This document shows positions 1-4,883 of a stretch of 5,006 bases of DNA, piece by piece (the first letter of the stretch is position 1; every line of letters begins with the position of its first letter). Made by a program: the position numbers and the translations under genes. The notes under the pieces were generated by a model. That model ran no database searches. It was not told the origin of the DNA and saw nothing but the letters and a program-made list of their open reading frames with translations. This stretch comes from Lentisphaerota bacterium (lineage in GTDB: Bacteria; Verrucomicrobiota; Lentisphaeria; Victivallales; GWF2-50-93), in contig JANYBI010000166.1 in assembly GCA_025360875.1 (NCBI GenBank), positions 1 through 5,006 of the forward strand, written 5' to 3'.

Positions 1-1
1 G

Positions 2-1144
2 GTTTTAGCAGGACCACGCCAGACCGGCAAGACTACCTTGGTTAAACAGCTTTTGGATAGCTGCGGCATGGTGTCAGTATATGCCTCCGCAGATGAACCT
101 GCTCTCAAGGATGCTTCATGGCTTGGACAGCAGTGGGAGAATGCAAGAATCGCATCTGCCAAGTCTGGTGATTGTCCTGTGCTCCTTGTCCTTGATGAAA
201 TCCAGAAAATCACAGGCTGGGCGGAAACTGTCAAGAAATATTGGGATGAGGACACGTTCCGGAATCTTAATGTCAGACTGATGCTTCTCGGCTCCTCCCC
301 GCTCGGAGTAAGCGCCGGGCTGACTGAAAGCCTGGCGGGACGTTTTGAAGTCATCAATGTGCGGCACTGGTCCTATCAGGAAATGAAAACTGCATTTGGA
401 TGGGACATCACGCAATACGTCCTGTTCGGCGGATATCCGGGCTCGGTGAAGCTTGTCAATGACCGCCCAAGATGGAAAAACTATATCAGGGAGTCGCTTG
501 TCGAAACAGGCATTTCACGTGACATCCTTCTTCTCACCAGGGTAGACAAGCCTGCACTTCTCAGAAGGGTTTTCGAGCTCGGATGTCTTTATTCGGGGCA
601 GATACTTTCATATCAGAAGATGCTCGGACAGCTTCAGGACGCTGGAAATACTGTCACAGTCGCGCATTATCTGGAGCTTTTGTCGAAGGCGGGTTTCATC
701 ACCGGAATCCAGAAGTATGCCGGCCATCATCTGCGCAGGAAATCCTCGAGTCCGAAACTGATGGTGATGAACAATGCGCTCATGACAAGCCAGTCGGAAT
801 TTTCTCCGGAGGAGATTTCAGACAGCCCGGACAAATGGGGCAGATGGGTGGAATCCGCCGTAGGAGGACATCTTTTAAACAGCATAATAGGAACTGATAT
901 CGGGCTTTATTACTGGAATGCCGGAATCAGGGAGGTTGATTTCATCCTTGTCAAAGGCGGAAGAGTTGTGTTGATAGAAGTGAAGAGCGGAGCAAAAAAG
1001 GAAAGACTTCCAGGCCTGGAGGAATTTGAAAAACATTTTGAAGCCTATAGCAGACTGCTTGTCGGGAGAGGCGGGATTCCGCTGGAGGATTTCCTGTCGG
1101 AACGGCCAGACTTCTGGTTCGATCCCAAATCTCCACGGCAATGA
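2..1144 (+). CDS. AAA_14/DUF4143-family ATPase, 5'-truncated by window edge
   Basis: The reading frame is open from base 2, so the true start lies upstream; 380 residues are visible and probably a few dozen are missing. The TTG at 38 falls inside the P-loop motif and is not a start. Visible residues 4-11 are a Walker A motif (GPRQTGKT). A Walker B motif (VLLVLDEIQ, D65-E66) and a sensor-like GSS at 97-99 follow. The C-terminal third has the DUF4143 look, with a PD-(D/E)xK nuclease-like signature: E284, then EVDF (D313), then IEVKSG (E326, K328). Proteins with this architecture are common, often strain-variable, cytoplasmic P-loop ATPases with no settled function; a role in DNA handling or defence is only inference. 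The gene converges on the aldo/keto reductase gene. No GC-rich hairpin with a T-run follows the TGA stop. Family assignment is firm; function is unknown. Confidence 0.9.
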   Translation, partial: VLAGPRQTGKTTLVKQLLDSCGMVSVYASADEPALKDASWLGQQWENARIASAKSGDCPVLLVLDEIQKITGWAETVKKYWDEDTFRNLNVRLMLLGSSPLGVSAGLTESLAGRFEVINVRHWSYQEMKTAFGWDITQYVLFGGYPGSVKLVNDRPRWKNYIRESLVETGISRDILLLTRVDKPALLRRVFELGCLYSGQILSYQKMLGQLQDAGNTVTVAHYLELLSKAGFITGIQKYAGHHLRRKSSSPKLMVMNNALMTSQSEFSPEEISDSPDKWGRWVESAVGGHLLNSIIGTDIGLYYWNAGIREVDFILVKGGRVVLIEVKSGAKKERLPGLEEFEKHFEAYSRLLVGRGGIPLEDFLSERPDFWFDPKSPRQ

Positions 1145-1234
1145 ACCCAATTTATTGTTCCTGTTATCTTCCAAGTCTATTTTTCCCATGCTTTTCAATT
1201 ACTAATAGTATCGGAACAGTGTGGAGTTCTAAGA

Positions 1235-1351
1235 TAACGGAGGGCGGGTTTTCGCCTGTCCCTCGTAGCCCAAAGTAGTGGGATACCCTCCAAAGAAAGA
1301 ATGCCGCGGACTAGACCTGTCCTTCGAAGGAGGAAAACCCGCGCTCCGTTA
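1235..1351. mobile_element. MITE-like 117-bp insertion with 18-bp terminal inverted repeats
   Basis: Bases 1235-1252 and 1334-1351 are inverted copies of each other at 17 of 18 positions (TAACGGAG-G/C-GCGGGTTTT); the single mismatch is at 1243/1343. The element is flanked exactly by AAGA at 1231-1234 and AAGA at 1352-1355, which fits a 4-bp target-site duplication. It has no open reading frame that could encode a transposase, so it would be non-autonomous. Inside it lie an imperfect direct repeat (1255-1268 and 1316-1329, 12 of 14), a 7-bp hairpin and a 12-bp palindrome. Its last three bases (TTA, 1349-1351) read as TAA on the minus strand and form the stop codon of the aldo/keto reductase. 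A 4-bp match could be chance, and the alternative is a structured bidirectional transcription-end element, although no T-run follows either arm. Confidence 0.6.
1265..1286. repeat. Internal hairpin of the 117-bp element
   Basis: GTAGCCC (1265-1271) and GGGATAC (1280-1286) pair at 6 of 7 positions (7 of 7 counting a G-T pair) around an 8-base loop. Together with the perfect 12-bp palindrome TCCTTCGAAGGA at 1320-1331, it suggests that the element's interior also folds, giving a long outer stem closed over two inner structures. Confidence 0.5.
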
Positions 1352-2314
1352 AAGAGGAAATTCATCGAGCTCAGAAGCCGTCAGGATAAGTCCGGAGCCG
1401 CGGAGACAGTCTTCGAGGTGGTCCAGGCTGCCCGGACCGATTATGGGAACTGTCACGATCGGCTGGCACCGGAGATAGGCGAGAACTACTGCCGTGACCC
1501 CTACCCCGTGCTTTTCTGCAATGCGTACAGCCGTCTTCAGACGCGAATAGTTCTGTTCCGTTTCATAGACACCTTTGCGCGCCGGATCATACTTGAGCTC
1601 TTTTGAGAGGGCGCGTTTCGTGAAAAATCCTCCCGCCTGCGATGAATAGGGAATCGCGGATATCTCGAAATTCCTGCAGACCTGTATCGTCTCGCTGTCC
1701 ATTGTGTGGAGGGTTTGGTCAGTGATGCCGCCCGGCGCCGGTTCCGCCAGCGACCACAGGTTCTGTACGGCAACGAATCCCCGACTTCCTTTCTCCTTTG
1801 CGAATTTCGCAGCCGCAGCGATCCGGTCCGTACCCCAGTTAGAACATGCGTAGAATCGTATCTTTCCTTCTTTAGTAAAACCGTCCAGGAATCCCACGAT
1901 CTCCTCGACCGGAACCGAAGGATCGTCACGGTGCAGATAATAAAGATCGATAACGTCCGACTGCAGACAGCGCAGGCTCAGGTCAATGTCAACTGCCACT
2001 TCCGCGTGCGACATGCGCGACTTTGACATGTCCGAGAGCGGCGGATGGGCTCCCTTGGTGGCGACAACGATCTTGTCCCTGACATTCCTTTCCTTCATCC
2101 ACGAACCAACGGTTTTCTCGCTGGCCGAAGCTCCTCCGGGGAGCCAGTCCGCGTAGACACGTGCCGAATCCAGAAAATTCCCGCCCGCCTCAAGGAACGC
2201 GTCCAGCATCCTGAAAGAGAGATCGCGCGGCATAGCCGATCCCATGCCGGCCGTCCCGAGACAGATTGAAGAACATTCCAGGTCAGTCCGTGGAAGAATC
2301 CGATGTTGCAGCAT
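1349..2314 (-). CDS. Aldo/keto reductase (NADPH-dependent oxidoreductase, Tas/COG0667-like)
   Basis: Predicted cytoplasmic (βα)8-barrel oxidoreductase of 321 residues, a usual length for the family. It would reduce a carbonyl substrate to an alcohol with NAD(P)H; the substrate cannot be told from sequence. The full catalytic tetrad is visible: D49 and Y54 (NFLDSARVY), K87 (VVATKG) and H128 (LYYLHRDD). Cofactor-site elements follow: SN at 158-159, Q184 (VAVQN), the PYSSQAGGFF loop at 222-231 and IIGPGSLDHLEDCL at 291-304. The ATG at 2314 is chosen because the family's N-terminal strand (HRILPRTDLECSSICLGT) begins there and AAGGAA lies 7 nt upstream. The frame stays open to 2560, but that extra 82 residues is mostly a translated inverted repeat. 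The gene converges on the ATPase gene and diverges from the folate gene. The stop codon lies in the end of the inserted 117-bp element, so the C-terminus (ELDEFPL) may be altered. Confidence 0.9.
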   Translation of the reverse strand: MLQHRILPRTDLECSSICLGTAGMGSAMPRDLSFRMLDAFLEAGGNFLDSARVYADWLPGGASASEKTVGSWMKERNVRDKIVVATKGAHPPLSDMSKSRMSHAEVAVDIDLSLRCLQSDVIDLYYLHRDDPSVPVEEIVGFLDGFTKEGKIRFYACSNWGTDRIAAAAKFAKEKGSRGFVAVQNLWSLAEPAPGGITDQTLHTMDSETIQVCRNFEISAIPYSSQAGGFFTKRALSKELKYDPARKGVYETEQNYSRLKTAVRIAEKHGVGVTAVVLAYLRCQPIVTVPIIGPGSLDHLEDCLRGSGLILTASELDEFPL

Positions 2315-2321
2315 TTTTTTA

Positions 2322-2327
2322 TTCCTT
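2322..2327 (-). promoter_or_regulatory. Ribosome binding site of the aldo/keto reductase
   Basis: On the minus strand AAGGAA precedes the ATG at 2314 by 7 nt (ATAAAAA). This decides the start in favour of the 321-residue protein over the upstream ATGs at 2365 and 2560 in the same frame. Confidence 0.65.
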
Positions 2328-2370
2328 GTTTTTCCTAATATAGCCTTAGGCTGAAGAAAAGACATATACT

Positions 2371-2489
2371 TCTCGCGCAGCGACGCAGCGACGCGGAGTT
2401 CTAATCCTGTAAAATATTCCTGCACAGCAGGAAACCTTTCGTGGTGAAAGATTCTTGGTGTCTCTGCGGCTCTGCGTCGCTGCGCGAGA
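2371..2489. repeat. 119-bp intergenic inverted repeat (GCGCAGCGACGCAG type)
   Basis: Bases 2371-2388 and 2472-2489 are perfect 18-bp inverted copies (TCTCGCGCAGCGACGCAG). Pairing continues inward to 28 bp at 25 of 28 positions (2371-2398 with 2462-2489). The left arm contains an 8-bp tandem, CGCAGCGA twice plus a partial copy. The interior has two perfect hairpins: TTCCTGC/GCAGGAA with a 3-nt loop at 2417-2433, and CTTTC/GAAAG with a 5-nt loop at 2436-2450. I see no target-site duplication at its ends. It sits between two divergent genes and is read through in frame with the reductase, which would create a false N-terminal extension. It could be a dispersed repeat or a structured barrier between promoters; nothing here decides that. 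Confidence 0.75.
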
Positions 2490-2513
2490 TAATCTTTGAT
2501 TCCTCCCCGATAA

Positions 2514-2541
2514 TTGATTCTTTCGTAATCTAGCTTATCTT
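2514..2541 (+). promoter_or_regulatory. Possible sigma70-like promoter for the folate fusion gene
   Basis: TTGATT at 2514-2519 and TATCTT at 2536-2541, 16 bases apart, resemble -35 and -10 boxes and lie about 35 bp before the ATG. The match is weak and AT-rich sequence yields such pairs by chance; it is listed as the best candidate in the short space available. Confidence 0.2.
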
Positions 2542-2560
2542 TTATTGAAACTAAACTCAT

Positions 2561-2567
2561 AGGCAGG
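2561..2567 (+). promoter_or_regulatory. Weak ribosome binding site of the folate fusion gene
   Basis: AGGCAGG ends 8 nt before the ATG at 2576. It is a poor Shine-Dalgarno match, but the spacing fits and the protein from this ATG begins about 15 residues before the first barrel strand, as expected for the family. Confidence 0.4.
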
Positions 2568-2575
2568 CGATTACC

Positions 2576-4420
2576 ATGGCCGATACGGGCAAACCACTGT
2601 TCGACTATCTCAAGTCCGGATTCGTCGTTAGCTGTCTCACGCTTGAGGACTGCATCCGTGACGCAGGCGGCGATCTTTCGCGCGGAGCTGACATTCTCAA
2701 TATTTCCCGTCCGGACCTTATCAGCCGGCTACACGGCGAGTTCGCCGATGCGGGTGCCACGCTGATCGCCACGAACACTTCCGGTGCAAATCTCTTCTGT
2801 CTGGGCCGCATTGGTCTCGCCGAGAAGATGCGTGAAATAAATCTCGCCGGTGCGAAACTCGCACTGGCCAGCGCAGGCAAGACCGCGTTCGTTGCCGGTG
2901 CGGTAGGTCCGCTGAAACTTGACATAGACGAGGACTGGGACATCTTTTCGATTCGTGAAGCGTACGCCGGACAGATCGGCGCGCTGCTTGAGGGCGGCGT
3001 CCACGCCATCCAGTTTGTCTCGTTAACAAATCCGGCGGAACTTGCGTTCGCGGTCAAGGAAGCAAGACGTCTCGCCGGACCCGGAATTCCGATTCTCGCA
3101 CAGATGATCTTTTCCGAGAACGGACTTTGCGAGACCGGCGAAACCGTCGAGATTTCCGCGTCACGGCTGGTGGAGGCAGGCGCCGATGTGATTGGCGTCA
3201 ACGGCGGAAAGAGCATCACGGCGACCGTAAAAGCGGCAGAACGATTTGCCGCAGCCGCCACAGGAAAACCTCTTGCCGCCCATCCCAATGCCGGTTATCC
3301 CGAGGCCACGGAAGGCGGACGTCTGATCTACATGGCTTCACCTTCATATATGGGCGATACTGCTGTGCGCCTGGCGAAAGCCGGCGTCCGGATCGTCGGC
3401 GGTTTCAGCGGAACCAACCCGGAAATGGTACGGGCAATGGTACTGGCGCTGACAACAGTCCGCACCACGCCGGTGGCCACCGCTGCGGCACCTGTCAAGA
3501 CACCCGCATCCGTCACGCCTGCGCCATTCAAGGGCGGCGCGTTCCTGGACAGCCTGAACATGCCGCATCCGGTGATTGCGGAAATCGATCCGCCTCCGAA
3601 CCTGGCGATTGCAGGCATAGTTGAAGATGCGCGGTTCCTGGTCGCCGCCGGGGCCCAGGCGATCAGCATGGCGGAGAATCCGCTGGCTTCGCTGAAAATG
3701 AGCAACCTGGCTCTGGCATCCATAATCCGCCGCGAACTCGGGACACATGCCATCTGCCACCTGACCTGCCGCGACCATAACCTGCTCGGGATACAGTCAA
3801 TCCTCATGGGCATGCACGCCCTGGACATCCGGGCAGTGCTCGCGCTCACAGGTGATCCGCTGTCGGCATCCGCCGGCCAGGGCAAAAGCGTGTTCGACCT
3901 GAACTCGTTCCTGCTCACCCGCCTGCTCGCGACCATGAACCGCGGCGTCACCCATTCCGGCGCCCCGCTGAAAGGTGAAACCGACTTTTCCATCGGCGTC
4001 GCCTTCAATTCCGGCGCCCGCAACCTGGAAACCGAGCTCCAGCGCCTGCAAAGGAAAGTCGATGAAGGCGCACGTTTCGTGATGACACAGCCGGTCTTCG
4101 ATCCCGACCACGCCCGCCGAGTCCTGGAACTGACCAGGATACCGGGACTGCGCGTGTTCCTCGGATTCTTCCCGCTCGTTTCGGCGCGGAGCGCGCTATA
4201 TCTGCACAACGAAGTGCCCGGCATACGCATCCCGGAACAGATTCTCAAACAGCTCAGTTCCCTGCCGAACAAGGAAGACCAGGAAAAAGCCGGACTCGAT
4301 TCCTGCGCACAGCTCCTGGAAAATCTTTCCGGGGACATGGATGGCGTCTACCTGATCAGCCCGCACAACCGGCCAAGATTGCTGGCGCCGTTAATAAAAC
4401 AGATGGCAGCAGGCAGATAA
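2576..4420 (+). CDS. Homocysteine-methyltransferase-like domain fused to methylenetetrahydrofolate reductase (YitJ-type)
   Basis: A 614-residue cytoplasmic protein laid out like B. subtilis YitJ (about 612 residues). Residues ~15-292 form a homocysteine S-methyltransferase TIM barrel (pfam02574): TNTSGAN at 66-72, VAGAVGPL at 106-113, HPNAGYP at 236-242. An Ala/Pro/Thr-rich linker follows at ~296-320. Residues ~325-614 are a MetF-type flavoprotein reductase that converts 5,10-methylene-THF to 5-methyl-THF. Its key positions are present: E336 (AEIDPP), H395-x-x-C-R-D, D427 (LTGDP) and Q505 (TQPVFD). The N-terminal domain is odd. The three zinc-binding cysteines expected in GVNC and GGCCGT are replaced (GVNG, G210; GGFSGT, F277-S278), the DGAMGT loop is SCLTLE, and the usual FET is FVS. 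Homocysteine methylation by the classical zinc mechanism is therefore unlikely. The reductase call is strong; the N-terminal activity is uncertain. The gene stands alone, divergent from the reductase gene. Confidence 0.9.
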   Translation: MADTGKPLFDYLKSGFVVSCLTLEDCIRDAGGDLSRGADILNISRPDLISRLHGEFADAGATLIATNTSGANLFCLGRIGLAEKMREINLAGAKLALASAGKTAFVAGAVGPLKLDIDEDWDIFSIREAYAGQIGALLEGGVHAIQFVSLTNPAELAFAVKEARRLAGPGIPILAQMIFSENGLCETGETVEISASRLVEAGADVIGVNGGKSITATVKAAERFAAAATGKPLAAHPNAGYPEATEGGRLIYMASPSYMGDTAVRLAKAGVRIVGGFSGTNPEMVRAMVLALTTVRTTPVATAAAPVKTPASVTPAPFKGGAFLDSLNMPHPVIAEIDPPPNLAIAGIVEDARFLVAAGAQAISMAENPLASLKMSNLALASIIRRELGTHAICHLTCRDHNLLGIQSILMGMHALDIRAVLALTGDPLSASAGQGKSVFDLNSFLLTRLLATMNRGVTHSGAPLKGETDFSIGVAFNSGARNLETELQRLQRKVDEGARFVMTQPVFDPDHARRVLELTRIPGLRVFLGFFPLVSARSALYLHNEVPGIRIPEQILKQLSSLPNKEDQEKAGLDSCAQLLENLSGDMDGVYLISPHNRPRLLAPLIKQMAAGR

Positions 4421-4484
4421 CGGCGTGTCGGAGAACCGGAGTATCGGAGTATGGGAGAAACGGTGAAACGGAGAATCGGCGAAG
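4421..4484. repeat. 8-bp tandem repeat array (CGGAGAAT consensus)
   Basis: Eight consecutive 8-mers start right after the TAA stop: CGGCGTGT, CGGAGAAC, CGGAGTAT twice, GGGAGAAA, CGGTGAAA, CGGAGAAT and CGGCGAAG. The plus strand, and so any read-through RNA of the folate gene, is strongly purine-rich. The units keep the phase exactly but vary in sequence, which suggests an old array. No coding frame or hairpin is evident. Confidence 0.8.
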
Positions 4485-4511
4485 GAGAGTGGCGGGAGAG
4501 TGGCGGGAGAG
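4485..4511. repeat. 11-bp tandem repeat (GAGAGTGGCGG), 2.5 copies
   Basis: GAGAGTGGCGG occurs at 4485-4495 and 4496-4506 and is followed by the partial copy GAGAG. It continues the purine-rich 8-bp array directly, but with a different period. The two full copies are identical, so this duplication looks more recent than the upstream array. Confidence 0.8.
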
Positions 4512-4557
4512 AAGTCAAGATTCAGTAGACAAAAGACGAAAGATGAAGCTTTCTCTT

Positions 4558-4815
4558 TATCCCGAAGGGATATGAGGAATATAGCCTATGGTTTCAACCA
4601 TAGGTCAAACATGGAAAAATGATGCGTCCTGCAGGGACGGAAGGATATGTTTCGCCACCTTCAGGGCGAATTGCTATTTTTTAATACATTACCTATGGTT
4701 GAAACCATAGGCTATATCATTACAACGCCTTCAGCGTTTAGCAGGAATATTCAATCGTCATCAGAGATGAATATTGATCTTTGGGTGTCGCACTCCAAAG
4801 AGCGTATGCACGCTC
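4558..4815. repeat. Cluster of nine hairpins, the first six mirror-symmetric
   Basis: Nine short palindromes follow one another: 4558-4572 (TATCCC/GGGATA), 4585-4604 (CCTATGGTT/AACCATAGG), 4625-4639 (CGTCC/GGACG), 4651-4670 (TTCGCC/GGCGAA), 4692-4711 (inverse of the second), 4724-4738 (AACGC/GCGTT), 4746-4775 (AATATTCA/TGAATATT), 4779-4800 (CTTTGGGTG/CACCCAAAG-like, one bulge) and 4800-4815 (GAGCGT/ACGCTC). The second and fifth lie in a perfect 27-bp inverted repeat (4579-4605 with 4691-4717). Gaps match on both sides of about 4645: 12 nt between hairpins 1-2 and 5-6, and 20 or 21 nt between 2-3 and 4-5. Clusters of this look occur in Bacteroidota and PVC spacers. The function is unknown; it may be a dispersed repeat or an RNA-structured spacer. 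The open frame at 4647-4859 runs through these hairpins and is not taken as a gene. Confidence 0.8.
4651..4682 (+). terminator. Possible intrinsic terminator within the hairpin cluster
   Basis: The TTCGCC/GGCGAA hairpin (4651-4670) is followed by TTGCTA and then T6 at 4677-4682. On the minus strand, the neighbouring hairpin at 4625-4639 is likewise followed by CATCA and T5 (A-run at 4615-4619). The pair could stop transcription arriving from either side. The stems are short and the T-runs start 5-6 nt away, so these are weak candidates. It is the first such arrangement downstream of the folate gene. Confidence 0.25.
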
Positions 4816-4855
4816 ATAAACCTTCTGAATACTATCTTCTAAATTCTTTCTCTTC

Positions 4856-4883
4856 CTAAAACCTAAAACTTAACACTTAAAAC
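4856..4883. repeat. 7-bp tandem repeat (CTAAAAC/TTAAAAC), four copies
   Basis: CTAAAAC, CTAAAAC, TTAACAC and TTAAAAC follow in exact 7-bp phase. This is AT-rich low-complexity DNA just after the hairpin cluster; no gene or regulatory site is evident. Confidence 0.7.

Larger units (their letters stand above)
2315..2575. other. Divergent intergenic region between reductase and folate fusion gene
   Basis: This 261-bp spacer separates two divergently transcribed genes and must hold both promoters unless they lie inside the genes. Its middle is the 119-bp inverted repeat; only about 56 bp (reductase side) and 86 bp (folate side) of AT-richer sequence remain. I do not recognise a SAM or cobalamin riboswitch, although methionine/folate genes often carry one. 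The folate-side leader is too short for one unless the inverted repeat is included. Confidence 0.6.

Noticed and set aside
1235..1351. Classical bidirectional rho-independent terminator between convergent genes
   Set aside because: The 18-bp arms are separated by 81 bases and neither arm is followed by a T-run. The flanking AAGA duplication fits an insertion better, although a termination effect is not excluded.
1301..1606. Plus-strand open frame covering the 117-bp element and the reductase 3' end
   Set aside because: It starts within the insertion element and runs antisense to the reductase's cofactor-binding C-terminal region, with no recognisable motif.
2315..2575. SAM or cobalamin riboswitch upstream of the folate/methionine gene
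   Set aside because: The only large structure is a symmetrical inverted repeat. I see no conserved riboswitch core, and the leader downstream of the candidate promoter is too short.
2605..3288. 227-codon minus-strand open frame opposite the methyltransferase-like domain
   Set aside because: It is antisense to conserved barrel motifs and lacks recognisable domains or a ribosome binding site.
3328..4338. Long minus-strand open frame (336 codons) opposite the folate fusion gene
   Set aside because: The plus-strand protein has recognisable domains throughout this interval. The antisense translation is rich in Ser/Arg/Ala with no family motifs, typical of a shadow frame opposite a GC-rich gene.
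4558..4815. CRISPR array
   Set aside because: The hairpins have near-regular spacing, but there are no identical direct repeats with unique spacers. The palindromes differ from one another and the only exact copies are inverted.
4647..4859. 70-codon open frame on the plus strand in the right spacer
   Set aside because: It runs through five hairpins and into the 7-bp tandem repeat, shows no recognisable protein motif and its apparent start is inside the repeat cluster. Its open frame is best explained by chance.
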